From a virus: a stretch of 53,377 nt of DNA. Below are positions 11,301 through 17,772 of the stretch, piece after piece. Position 1 is the first letter of the stretch. The number at the start of each line of letters is the position of its first letter. The translations under genes were made by a program, and so were the position numbers. The stretch is taken from the IMG/VR virus record IMGVR_UViG_3300005043_000142, positions 1 to 53,377 of that record; one strand, 5' to 3'. Under the pieces are notes generated by a model. It saw nothing but the letters and a program-made list of their open reading frames with translations, had not been told where the DNA came from and ran no database searches.

Positions 11301-13410
11301 CCTTTGGCTGCTTGTGCTTTCTGATCTGATCCTGAACATTCTCTGCAAGACGGTCTGCACGCCCGTCATCACTGAAGTCGATTGCATCAGCACCAGGCAC
11401 AGCTTCATCAGCGAGCTGTAAGGTCTCACTTACTGGAATATCCGGTCGCTGATACGGGATATCGTTGGTTTCTTCAACATCCACCAGTGGTGGCAACTCT
11501 GCAACCTCTGCTACTGGCGGAGGAACATCACCCAATACAATGCTCTCAGCATCTGCAGGGATTTCATCAACATCTGCAACCGGCGGGCGAACGCCTGGCT
11601 GCTTACCCTGCTGCTCAGTAAAGGCTCGCTCTGTAGCAGCTTTGGCGGCCTTCGCCTCTGCCGTGGTCTCCATGTAATACGGCGCATCAACGCTGGCCGG
11701 AATAGCTCGGGCCGGGTCAGGCTCGTAGTCAGCTACTTCCGGCATAAGCGTTTCAATTTCTTCGTAGGTCTCACCATTCTGTGCCTGTGCCGGTACTGGC
11801 AACTGTTCGGCACGGCCAACCATTTCGCCAACCGCAACATATTCCGCAGGAAGACCGCCTTTGTACTCTGGTGCTGCTGCTTCCATTACGTCGCGATAAA
11901 TCTTCATGCCGCGCTCACGGAATCGCTGCGCGCCTTCCAGATCACTTTCAGCAACCATATCTGCGGCCATTTCAAAATTGCGCTTGGCTGCTCGCAGGCG
12001 TACCGCCTCATCGGTAAAGCCTTGCTCTTCGGCAATTCGGATATCATCGTCAATGCCGCGATACTGGCCGCGCTCGGCTTTAATCTGCGCTAAAGCATCA
12101 TCCAGACTCATAGTTGGCGCTGGCTGTACCTGAGCCATAACGTCAGGGTTAGTTTGGATTGGCTGCATTACACGGCCTTCTTCGTCAACCTGCTGAACAC
12201 GGGCCGGTAGTTTATTTTCTGACGGCTTACCTTTGCTCATGCCGCCCATAACGCCACCAAAGGCACCACCAAGCACACCCTCGTTCAGTGCATTGGTCAT
12301 AACCCCTTCCATAGGGTCCCGGTCAGGATCAACGTCCTGCTCGATCATGGCGGTATTCAGAGCGTACTGCTCCATACCGCCCTGTCCCATTTCCGTAGCA
12401 CCTTGCGCCAAAAACTGCTGACCAGCATTGCTTAACCGACTGCCGGTACCAACACCCCGTAAAATACGGTCAATGAAGTAGCCGCCAGCGGCATCCAGTA
12501 CCAGGTTGGTGGTAATCAGCATTGGGTCGCGCTGAACAGCGCTGGACACTTCATCGGCAACCATCTTTTTAGCAAGGTCGCGGCGCTGGCCAACGTCCAT
12601 ATCCGGGTGCGTATCTACCATGCTCCAATAAGCGCGGCTGAATGCTGGTGACTGGTCCAGCTCAGCATCTGACATTTCCAGTACGGATTCCCGTGCCTCA
12701 TTACCAATCATACCTCCGGCAATACCGGCACCAGCCAGAGACTGGCCGGCAGTGCCAAAGGTGGCTTTGGTCACGTTCTGCGCGTAATGCTTAATGGCTT
12801 CTTCAGTCATGCCGCGACCAGCAGCGTGCTTCGCTGCCGCCTTCGCAACAACCTTCCCGGCAACCTTTGCGCCCAGCGTACCAATGCCATAACCAAGCGG
12901 AATCTGTGCGCCCATCTGGCCTACCAGCGTCATAAACTGCAGCCCCATGGCCCGCGGGTCAGTCCAGGCATCACCAAAGCCCATGCTGCCATTTTCATCT
13001 TCGGTAAAGAACTGCTTTTGCATCGCAGCCTGGCCGGTATCGCTCATTTGGCTGATTTGATCTTTTGCCAGATTGTTCAGTGCCTGACTGGCATTGCCCA
13101 GGGTTTCGCTGCCAGTAATCTGATGCGCGGTTTCAGCCAAGCCACCGGCCGCCTGCGCCGCACCCATCTGAATGGCATCAACAGCATCGCCAAAGAATCC
13201 CTGGTTGCTTTCAGGTGCCGGCATCGGTTCGGCGCTCACGGCTGGCCGGTAGGCACCGGGCGAACCCTGCTGAAAGGCAAGGTCATATAGGCTTGGTCGC
13301 TGATTCATCCGCTCGCCGCGCTCGCCGCGCTCGCGGGCATTTTGCTGGCGCCGGGCAATAGCAGTTTCGCGGTCCAGATCATTCAGACCGACAGTCGTAT
13401 TCTGAGTCAT
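2296..13410 (-). CDS. giant polyvalent virion (ejection) protein, 3704 residues
   Basis: One uninterrupted frame covers 21% of the window. Readable parts in order: a Gln/Met-rich N-terminus with glycine-rich hydrophobic stretches (about 80-110, 173-240 and 375-393); long charged linkers; about 1222-1365 an InPase-like polyvalent domain (GHVTVQGLDIAIENPRGS, then ADGEHIDVYLG); about 1858-1908 a short domain often placed before methyltransferases (GGYWKGNFYFPS); about 2180-2330 an N6-adenine methyltransferase with LEPSAGNGM (2202-2210) and NPPF (near 2262); a metallopeptidase motif HEALGH (2482-2487); about 2620-2805 a PBECR/MuF-C-like nuclease-type region; about 3150-3500 an LPD38-like region (FIVANLIRDSLSA, PFLNARLQGLDKLYR, PFEVGAI); and a coiled-coil tail (3600-3704). 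Family knowledge (polyvalent proteins) suggests injection with the DNA and protection in the new host. Domain names come from pattern recall, and activity is inferred. Confidence 0.85.
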   Translation of the reverse strand: MTQNTTVGLNDLDRETAIARRQQNARERGERGERMNQRPSLYDLAFQQGSPGAYRPAVSAEPMPAPESNQGFFGDAVDAIQMGAAQAAGGLAETAHQITGSETLGNASQALNNLAKDQISQMSDTGQAAMQKQFFTEDENGSMGFGDAWTDPRAMGLQFMTLVGQMGAQIPLGYGIGTLGAKVAGKVVAKAAAKHAAGRGMTEEAIKHYAQNVTKATFGTAGQSLAGAGIAGGMIGNEARESVLEMSDAELDQSPAFSRAYWSMVDTHPDMDVGQRRDLAKKMVADEVSSAVQRDPMLITTNLVLDAAGGYFIDRILRGVGTGSRLSNAGQQFLAQGATEMGQGGMEQYALNTAMIEQDVDPDRDPMEGVMTNALNEGVLGGAFGGVMGGMSKGKPSENKLPARVQQVDEEGRVMQPIQTNPDVMAQVQPAPTMSLDDALAQIKAERGQYRGIDDDIRIAEEQGFTDEAVRLRAAKRNFEMAADMVAESDLEGAQRFRERGMKIYRDVMEAAAPEYKGGLPAEYVAVGEMVGRAEQLPVPAQAQNGETYEEIETLMPEVADYEPDPARAIPASVDAPYYMETTAEAKAAKAATERAFTEQQGKQPGVRPPVADVDEIPADAESIVLGDVPPPVAEVAELPPLVDVEETNDIPYQRPDIPVSETLQLADEAVPGADAIDFSDDGRADRLAENVQDQIRKHKQPKGLDDGRLLRESFRNQLNHMANRLVRGGGIVQMVDKSGRVTGRTKSLNPDWFQNAPDNVKRLGVQGLQIAVRRSLAGKDLGKGQARAVRYLLDVFTDERNDYARDYLKPERENVLKFRKVMRGQMTAQEAGFVDADTPLARSVGAKQVELSDILEPEILEESFDDDALDSMGRALAEIMQNAKNAGVSDQVLVKAAQEYGHDPIALGMIIEELTERASNGNEITPASIEGFAAGGALEEESAEAEKSAGSGKRKSGAEKSVEPPDAGRASEKNIDEETPAAAGVSVSEARLTEVELLREYRDRWQYKFYPGGSWKYANSKEGAVKNATEAYQKAKPDELLTRDQRNLNADREEYESMDSRFSEMGREEIERTIKKLDADSESLRKVGQREFNGNGGRRTGAAVASEGSRRNAEERAKLQRYYRERFGEEYQGPSAIRNSAGNPFKNIGSARIALKKHPDYEIAKVGGGYELRRIPEGAATATNGNMAEPPRTGALDMNDDLSGEIDAAANEAATSPLNDKPEPTAAQIEAGNYEKGHVTVQGLDIAIENPRGSQRSGTDPDGKAWSVTMAHHYGYLKKTEGADGEHIDVYLGKNPESEKVFIVDQVNADGSFDEHKIMLGFTDKAKAITGYKENYEKGWKVGPVNELTMQQFKDWIATGDTEKPIDAGLSKAADKTGSESKKPESDKQAKPLTIDDINRESLESAYDVKKATQAYSHSVRSPGVPAKMHRDDFANTILNTQKDLQVITKSDQQKTVLDSEIVDFANEYLKRDAAVLAAREGVASSFIAGRNKFNGKQASARGNAFDRAQDSFSSWVKSRQSEIRNKVLAARTPEEIEAERAELKKQLDEKQQKREQSETELMKKAIQFKPGDEWKFGDYQVKRVTKGRDGNPVSVIVDAPTGELTSNTFNLKSIVFKGDDNAYLAAIERARADIPAESATPVALPDNLPPHEAVNALMRRLNGGDAVPASEVLQVFESVVADPDATKAALAKLKKAELVDHVRGYVYSDTQKDQLVRMAYSGIVQSFRFIGNNSGVVTWSHGDNVEAITQEHIKSLSDADISAYAADRKALIDEKIKAHQDYMERLKNPQTLEDYRRLIQVKGIDSLSVEQRATYDRLTAEKALEEKPVQAVKKGLETEGEIKTGEPEEGQNSKTGETIFNVKVIDRLGTDKFKEAAAFARRMKGGYWKGNFYFPSVETAQQFREWLNGKDIDLTEQVAQRLGEKKARAAARLQQMADRMKEAAEAELNTTRRANTIRQADMAASAVAKAEGAAVTAEVMRRVVNGEAPLLSRMTEKVQAELLARYTRGLVHNASADLTDRDNNGNRFFKADVTPEQMVSGAQMPLDFMYADSLEYIARDMEKVKGHKQAAASLRTLIRGAGDDKRIALNDRVRERIMNFASKHGESHMTYTDVSNQRKRLERMGITSLPVLRAALVEYINLKNSIDRPKKNNRLDDMEQALKRTVLSNRKAFNDFFPTPNDTAAEVVELADIQPGMAVLEPSAGNGMLADSIKGAGGNVDVVEMAGQLREILQEKGHNLIGNDFLELPADEKYDRIVMNPPFSKNQDIDHVTHAYSMLKPGGRIVAIVSSMAGDRSDSKNKAFRNFLNAIAADEQALPEGAFKSSLNPTGVSTKVLIIDKPESGGGETNTEMASGESSEVLFSLPRDNDPGLQKAIADRLKEMAQIAKDKGPSNPVDRSDTPPMADYVRKWIAGVEDDLGVKIEVVETKHDLPESVKADLGSAFNEVEFEGFYNTVTGRTYLIASHLTSRAAAVRAALHEALGHGAVINFIEAQRENGGKALDQVLDDIYQRIGKKLLMKKIQRYNLDLSKVRDRRDAVLEYIAHVAEEGKQMGLVRRVVAALRDLIRKIYPGIGWNDTDTLALIAKSKLHLQQEGTRGVVASRGFVMKQSDETQKRFENRIDALFSGSPASRQGVRILDGADILALLGFDDKPLHLVESAVGKKESGQIKHPGMTAEQWKKLPEWIENPAAVFKSQTQPGSLVLFAPEVVNGRPVRIILKPNAQAAGLDVHLAINAYEEGGSHITPVDKWVKNGDLLYLDEKQSPELNARSGLRLPRDVRQLRGLKTRVLIDRDLVNYRNQKGGGVRGLFRLSDALANDASLTDDQKAALSKIGPKSAAQTAIDRVRDTMTNWRLKVRQGLVDRYAGLLELDKQLLDGNVTSEENITKSAWVKARMSNAAGGAVSAMMNAGRVMLDADGVIDVKKDTSGLIYTLNQLGSAAEVERFMGWIAGNRGEKLMAEGRENLFTPEDIAALKDLNTGAMTDGRDRNATYEKVFAEFQQHRDDVLAIAEKAGIITSENREMWANEFYVPFYRLDEEAEQAQGPRVGGGLSRQQAYKKLKGGTQNLNDLLQNTIMNFHHLLDASLKNMAATQAVDNALELGVVEQTAEAIRDKKQSTFVLRNGEKIWYDVADPLVFQALTSLNPTGMNSTAMKVMRWFKRTFTNLTTSTPQFIVANLIRDSLSAISVTDMKYNAAGNVVQGLKSFGLSNRGGYQRARLMASGGAFSFGHAYGEDAEFIRYQIDGQMRRGKVLRDPKALLGHGLKPLQAAWDRWQDVNNSFENANRMAAFEQAEAAGKGKLYAAFQARDLMDFSASGAWPAVRFLIDVVPFLNARLQGLDKLYRSGVKPTTKVVMQMLGVGSIEASVTERQAAARFSAVVAALSVATMALYLRNQDDEDYQKAEDWMKDTYWWIRIPGTEHVGLIPKPFEVGAIATLAERLLEQAVDDQATGDLFAERLGHMLTSTFAFSPVPQMLQPAFDIYANRDSFTGRDIETMGQQRLSPSNRVNDRTTLVAEMMGTGLEATFGPDSKLALSPVQIDYLISGYFGQVGAWMVGHTDVLKRALSNNDAPARHWYEYQPIRRFYRNMDDPQSDKQTTLFYESLRDAARLHADVQQLKVEGNYAEAAELEKGNRDLLNGRLTLDRVNRKVTAINARIKAIKASQALSADEKRRQIDLLQLRKKQLIERVMPVVEKSQQ

Positions 13411-13431
13411 CTTAATTTTGAGCCTTTTTGT

Positions 13432-15003
13432 TTAAAGACCGGCCAGATCAGCCGAGCGAGACGAGGAATTGTTGGCAGCCATAAGCTGCGCCATTTCTTT
13501 TGCGTATTCCGCAGCCTTCAAAGAATCAGGGCCTGCTGCAATCATTTGCTGTAGCCGCTCAATTCGCTGTTCACGTCGATCGCGCGGGGTTTTTGGTGTC
13601 GGCGGGGCTGATGCTGCAACGGTATTTTTGCCCCGTAATTCTTCAGCTTCAGCCTGGAATTTCACACGGGCGTTTTCCGGATACCGCGGATCGGCGGCTT
13701 TTGCCTCCAGCTCCTGAATTTGTGCGGTAACGCGGCGATCAATCTGGTTGGGCATCGGCGGTTGAGCGGTCTGAGCAATTTGCTGTTCAACCTGCTGCAA
13801 GCCCGGACGACCAAAGACTTCCGGATTGGCGGTCATGGCATTATCAATGCTGACTTCTGCTCGCTGGCGCGCCTCGATTCCAGCCATCACCTGCGCCACA
13901 TCTTCATGTGTTAATTCGCTGTAGTCGCCGGACTGGCGCTTCAGCTGGTGTGCTTGCAATACAACTTCCGGCGGCACACCCCACTTAATTGCAATGTCAC
14001 GGTCAACTTCAGCGGCTGCAGCCGCGCGTTCTTCCGGTGTTGTAAAATTGGCACTAGTGCGGATTTCCTGTTGCATTTTCAGGTAACCATCCACATCAAA
14101 AACACCGGTTTTTCCACCACGCCCCGAACCTGAGCCTCCGCGACCGTCATTTACAGAAGCGCCGCCAAGCCAATGTGAAAACTGCGCGTCCGATTTTCGG
14201 ATTGCAGCCGCCCGCTTGGTGCCGGTGGCTTCATCGTAAATATCGCGCACCTCGTAGCCATCGCCCCGCTCTTGCCTGCCCAGCACAATCTCGCGCAGAG
14301 CCGCAGTAAATGCCTTTGGATCATTCTTATGCCGCTGCAGGTTGTACGCCATATTGGCCCGGTGCAAAGCAGCCTCATGCCACTCGTTAATTTTTTGATC
14401 ATTGATTGTATAAATATCATCGTCAGGATCACCCGTACCGTTCCTGGTGAGTGGCGCGGTATATTTCGTTCCGTCACTTTTAGTAACCTCTAAAATCGGA
14501 ACCATACGAACATCTTCAACGCCATCACCGTCAGCATCCTTTCCCGTAGGTAACTCTTTTGCACCAATAATGCGCCGGGCCATTCCGTCTGTTTTTGTAC
14601 GTGCTGCGAGATCATCTTTCAGCATTAAATTAATACCGTCCAAGGCGCGCTCATCCCATTTGTTTTCAGAGACGGCGCGATGCATGAGCGTTCCGGCCTG
14701 CATCATTTCTTCCCGCTGCTCATCAGATTCCAGTTTATTAATACCAAGGCCGCTGTATTTCTTCCAAAACCCCTGATCTGGCGCTTTACCAGCTTCTGCG
14801 AGAGCGCGAGTCTCGCGGTCAAAATCAACAAGAAGCTGCTTGTTCTCTCGGTCTTCCTTTTCCATGCCGAATTGTTCTTTCTGCATTGCAAACTGCTCAT
14901 CAGCACGATCATTCGCCCGCTGCTGCTGCTGCATGCCATTCACAAATGAAGCGCCCTGCATCAGACCGCCCATAAAATTCATTGTGCTTAATCCGCCACT
15001 CAT
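13432..15003 (-). CDS. internal virion protein, 523 residues
   Basis: A 523-residue protein. A Gly/Met-rich N-terminus (MSGGLSTMNFMGGLMQGASF) is followed by a Gln/Arg/Asp-rich helical region (about 20-60), a globular middle with the stretch DADGDGVEDV, a Gly/Ser/Arg-rich hinge near residue 290 and long charged helices to the C-terminus (EQRIERLQQMIAAG). No enzyme motif is visible. Its place directly upstream of the giant protein, after the tail genes, and the small Gly/Met-rich N-terminus fit podoviral internal core or ejection proteins. AGGG lies seven bases before ATG 15003. The exact role is not known. Confidence 0.6.
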   Translation of the reverse strand: MSGGLSTMNFMGGLMQGASFVNGMQQQQRANDRADEQFAMQKEQFGMEKEDRENKQLLVDFDRETRALAEAGKAPDQGFWKKYSGLGINKLESDEQREEMMQAGTLMHRAVSENKWDERALDGINLMLKDDLAARTKTDGMARRIIGAKELPTGKDADGDGVEDVRMVPILEVTKSDGTKYTAPLTRNGTGDPDDDIYTINDQKINEWHEAALHRANMAYNLQRHKNDPKAFTAALREIVLGRQERGDGYEVRDIYDEATGTKRAAAIRKSDAQFSHWLGGASVNDGRGGSGSGRGGKTGVFDVDGYLKMQQEIRTSANFTTPEERAAAAAEVDRDIAIKWGVPPEVVLQAHQLKRQSGDYSELTHEDVAQVMAGIEARQRAEVSIDNAMTANPEVFGRPGLQQVEQQIAQTAQPPMPNQIDRRVTAQIQELEAKAADPRYPENARVKFQAEAEELRGKNTVAASAPPTPKTPRDRREQRIERLQQMIAAGPDSLKAAEYAKEMAQLMAANNSSSRSADLAGL

Positions 15004-15012
15004 GGGATCACC

Positions 15013-15252
15013 CTATAAAAACTTGTAAGTCAGATAACCAACGCCAGCGCCAGCGACAGCCCCTACCGGCCCGCCAACCATAAAGCCTGCGCCAGCCCCC
15101 ATGGCGATAGCGTTTTTACGTGAAGCATCATCCGCCTGCTTGATCTCTTGCCACGCCTGCTTTCGCTGCCCTTCCATTGCTGCGGCGTGCTCTAACCCCT
15201 GATTTGCGCTGCTATCCAAATCCCGCTGAATATCCACCAATCCGTATGACAT
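15013..15252 (-). CDS. glycine-zipper membrane-active virion protein
   Basis: A 79-residue protein: an amphipathic N-terminal helix of about 45 residues, rich in Asp, Gln and Lys, then AIAMGAGAGFMVGGPVGAVAGAGVGYLTYKFL at the C-terminus, written here only to show the pattern of Gly every third or fourth residue. Such glycine zippers insert into membranes and oligomerise. Between two internal-virion candidates, a role in forming the DNA-ejection conduit is reasonable but inferred. No signal peptide is present. Confidence 0.6.
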   Translation of the reverse strand: MSYGLVDIQRDLDSSANQGLEHAAAMEGQRKQAWQEIKQADDASRKNAIAMGAGAGFMVGGPVGAVAGAGVGYLTYKFL

Positions 15253-15254
15253 GA

Positions 15255-15788
15255 TTAACCTCCCGCTTTTGGCAGCATGGAACCTGCGAGAAGTGCGTTT
15301 TCGCGGTCGGTGGCTGCAAGTCGTGCATTGTTTTCAGCATCGATTAATGCTGCCGTTTTATTTCGGCTCATATCCGAAGCCCTGTCCGTTTTCTGCATAT
15401 CGCTCAGACCAATCCCCATGCCGGTGTCACGCATTTGTTGTGACTGCTGCGCCAGATTAAACCCGCGATCAACCCCTTCTCGTGCCTGGTCAACCGCTCT
15501 TTCGGTATATTCACCACTGGTAATGGTGTCGGCGTAATTCAGGATGTAAGGCATGTCGTTTTTTTCAAACTCATCCCACTGACGGCGCTTTATCTCGGCA
15601 TTAATTGTGTCGTATGACTTACCAGCCATGCTGTCGCCGATTAGTACACCGTCTTTTTGCAGCTGAGCTTTTCGGTCTGCTATCCGCTGATCCTGACCCG
15701 GAATATCCGATAGGCCAGCTGATGATTCATTGGATGGAATCGAGACGCCGCCTTTGCTTTTATTCTTGGTTTTAACGAACATTGACAT
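15255..15788 (-). CDS. virion-module protein of unknown function
   Basis: A 177-residue, mostly helical and charged protein (MSMFVKTKNKSKGGVSIPSN at the start) with a Met/Gln-rich middle (QQSQQMRDTGMGIGL) and a C-terminus ending in LLAGSMLPKAGG. No domain is recognised. GGAG lies six bases before ATG 15788. It sits three bases from both neighbours in a compact block of probable internal or ejection proteins, and the Gly/Met-rich composition resembles them. A structural or ejection-accessory role is inferred from position only. Confidence 0.5.
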   Translation of the reverse strand: MSMFVKTKNKSKGGVSIPSNESSAGLSDIPGQDQRIADRKAQLQKDGVLIGDSMAGKSYDTINAEIKRRQWDEFEKNDMPYILNYADTITSGEYTERAVDQAREGVDRGFNLAQQSQQMRDTGMGIGLSDMQKTDRASDMSRNKTAALIDAENNARLAATDRENALLAGSMLPKAGG

Positions 15789-15790
15789 AA

Positions 15791-16510
15791 CTACTCCGGC
15801 TTAGGCTTTCGATTCATGTAGGCTTGTCCGGCCATGCCAGCCGCCGTTCCCAATGCAGCACTGGTAGCAGCCTTGCTGTTAAACTTACCGAACGCTTTTT
15901 GCGCAGCCAGTTGATTGGCTCCTTCGGCGATATCCTGCAAGCCAGCCACGGCTTTAGTTTTCTCGCCCATTGCCATGGCAATGCGGTTGTTCTGACCTTC
16001 AAGGTGCGCGGAGTCCAAAGCAAATTCCGACTCGGCCTGCGCATTACCAACCGCTTGCCCCGTCGCATCCTGAACCGCAGTCATCGCGCTGGAAGAACGC
16101 CCTGAGCTGGGATCAACACCAACCTGGGCCAGACCGGTCTGCACCTGTCCGGCCAAATCATTACTTTGATTCTGAGCGTCAATATTTGCCCGGCCCGATA
16201 CCGCATCCTGCATCTGCTCTGAGCCCAATCGCTCCACTCGATTTGCGTATTCGTTTTTAACGAAATCCATTTGACGAGCAAAGTCATATTCTTTGACTGC
16301 AACGTCCGCAGCCGCTTTTTCTGATGAAGATTCACCTGGCTTTTCAGGCCCCTTGCCAAGACCGAGGCGCTCAGACGCTTCATTGGCCATGCCGTAGGTA
16401 CCCATCGTCGAAATATTCAACAAGCCTTCTTTGGTTGTCGGGTCAATTTGGCTAAGGCCTTTTGAAACCGATTTTCCGACTTTCTTTACGGCTTTCTTAG
16501 CCTTACCCAT
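15791..16510 (-). CDS. virion-module protein with basic N-terminus
   Basis: A 239-residue protein. The start at 16510 (GKAKKAVKKVGKSVSKGL) is chosen because AGAGG lies just upstream and the longer in-frame extension reads through the end of the preceding gene. The N-terminus is strongly basic. The body is Ala/Gln/Asn-rich and helical, and the C-terminal third has an Ala/Gly-rich hydrophobic stretch (ATSAALGTAAGMAGQAY) ending in a basic tail. The layout resembles podoviral ejection proteins, which bind DNA and cross membranes. It overlaps the upstream DUF2824-like gene by eight bases, which indicates translational coupling. No enzyme motif is seen. Confidence 0.55.
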   Translation of the reverse strand: MGKAKKAVKKVGKSVSKGLSQIDPTTKEGLLNISTMGTYGMANEASERLGLGKGPEKPGESSSEKAAADVAVKEYDFARQMDFVKNEYANRVERLGSEQMQDAVSGRANIDAQNQSNDLAGQVQTGLAQVGVDPSSGRSSSAMTAVQDATGQAVGNAQAESEFALDSAHLEGQNNRIAMAMGEKTKAVAGLQDIAEGANQLAAQKAFGKFNSKAATSAALGTAAGMAGQAYMNRKPKPE

Positions 16511-16982
16511 TGCGCACCTCTTCAGTCTTTGCCATTGCAGCAACGGTATTACCCACAAGCCATTGATCACGGAATTCACCGCCGATCACTTTGCTTTCTT
16601 TTTCCAAGCCCTCATCAACCATGCCGTTAATCTTGGCAAAGTGATAAACCTCTGGGAAACACAATGGAATGCGTGCCTGCAGCTTGTGAATGCCTGGCAG
16701 CTCTTCCTGAATCAGTGACAGGCATTGCCGCCATGAAAGGTATTTGAATCTGCGGAATTCCGGCAAAATGTGAGCGTGAACATCCAGCGTCGTGCTGCTA
16801 AGCGCTGATAACCACCACGCGCCAATTAATTTTTGATGCTCGAAGGTGCCAATAAATAAATCATCCGGCCCCTCTGCCAGATCGTCAGCTGTGCACCCGT
16901 CTTCAGAAATTCTCTGAAAGATTTCAGGGTACAGAAGTACCGCCTTTGCATCTTCAAAGGAAATAAATTTAGAAGTGATCAT
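16503..16982 (-). CDS. GNAT-fold-like phage protein (T7 gp13/DUF2824 type)
   Basis: A 159-residue protein starting MITSKFISFEDAKAVLLYPEIFQRISEDGC, followed by FIGTFEHQKLIGAWWLSALS, then LDVHAHILPEFRRF and a helix. This strand/helix order, with a V-H-A-H strand leading into a PEFRR turn, is the acetyltransferase-like pattern of T7 gp13-type internal virion proteins, often annotated DUF2824. From family knowledge these help virion assembly and may not be active enzymes. It is the first gene after an intrinsic terminator and heads the internal-protein block running down to the giant protein. Confidence 0.65.
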   Translation of the reverse strand: MITSKFISFEDAKAVLLYPEIFQRISEDGCTADDLAEGPDDLFIGTFEHQKLIGAWWLSALSSTTLDVHAHILPEFRRFKYLSWRQCLSLIQEELPGIHKLQARIPLCFPEVYHFAKINGMVDEGLEKESKVIGGEFRDQWLVGNTVAAMAKTEEVRNG

Positions 16983-16997
16983 AAGAATTCAGGCAAT

Positions 16998-17028
16998 AAA
17001 AAAGCCCAGTCGGAAAACCGGCTGGGCT
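16998..17028 (-). terminator. intrinsic terminator after the tail-tip gene
   Basis: An 11-bp stem (17003-17013 with 17018-17028, one G-T mismatch) closes a four-base loop and is followed in the minus-strand transcript by six T residues. It lies between the tail-tip gene and the DUF2824-like gene, so it divides tail expression from the internal-protein block. Confidence 0.85.
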
Positions 17029-17085
17029 TGATTGAAATTTGGGCATTTTAGAAAAAATACCATGTAGCGTGCACACGGGCAAGAA

Positions 17086-17772
17086 TCAGATGATTTCTAC
17101 CCACGCGCCATTTTGGCGGGCGTAAATTTTCCCATCGCTTGGTGCGTCAGGAATAATTAAAAGGTTTCCGATCTGAGTGTCGGTGTAGGAATTGGCAGCC
17201 TGAACGGCTGCTGCTTCCCGGTCGTCGGTGTAACCCTTAGCGGCGTTCAGCACCTGATTGGCTGGCGCACTGGTTGCAGAAAGTCCGGCAGAGAATGGCC
17301 CGGTGTTGGCACCCAGCGACACATCAACGACATGGCGAAGAAAGTAATGCCAGCTCTGGCCATTCCCAGCCTGATAATCAACATACGAATTACCGCCAGT
17401 AAAACCAATTTGGGCAGCATCCTGCAATAACCCCGTAGCTGATCGCCATACTTCGGTTTTACCGTGACCACTGTAAGCGGGCGTAGCCCAGTGGATAACA
17501 ATGCCATCCGGTATCACAACAGCAACGACTGCTGAAGGTCGCCCTGGAATTACCTGACTCCCGCCCTGGCTGGGTGAGGTGTTGCCACCGACCCCCGAAG
17601 CTGCGGGCAATACCCCGCCACGGGAAATCATCTGCTGAACTTCGGATATCGTCGGCTTGCGATCATTTTTATCCCCGCGCACCCCTTCGGAAACCTCCAG
17701 AGCCTCAATAACCTTTTGCAAAGCCATCGGGTCTTTCGGATTGATCGACTGCACCCGCCTACGGTTAGTCAT
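17086..17772 (-). CDS. tail-tip or fibre protein with fibronectin-III-like domain
   Basis: A 228-residue protein. A helical N-terminal part (about 1-50) is followed by a Gly/Ser-rich linker, then a domain of about 90 residues resembling a fibronectin type III repeat (PDGIVIHWATPAYSGHGKTEVWR). Next is an alanine-rich coiled coil (NAAKGYTDDREAAAVQAAN), and the C-terminus reads DAPSDGKIYARQNGAWVEI. That last motif is common at the ends of phage tail fibres, where it attaches or trimerises. The start overlaps the stop of the upstream gene (ATGA). Its terminal position before a terminator fits a receptor-proximal tail component. Confidence 0.65.
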   Translation of the reverse strand: MTNRRRVQSINPKDPMALQKVIEALEVSEGVRGDKNDRKPTISEVQQMISRGGVLPAASGVGGNTSPSQGGSQVIPGRPSAVVAVVIPDGIVIHWATPAYSGHGKTEVWRSATGLLQDAAQIGFTGGNSYVDYQAGNGQSWHYFLRHVVDVSLGANTGPFSAGLSATSAPANQVLNAAKGYTDDREAAAVQAANSYTDTQIGNLLIIPDAPSDGKIYARQNGAWVEII

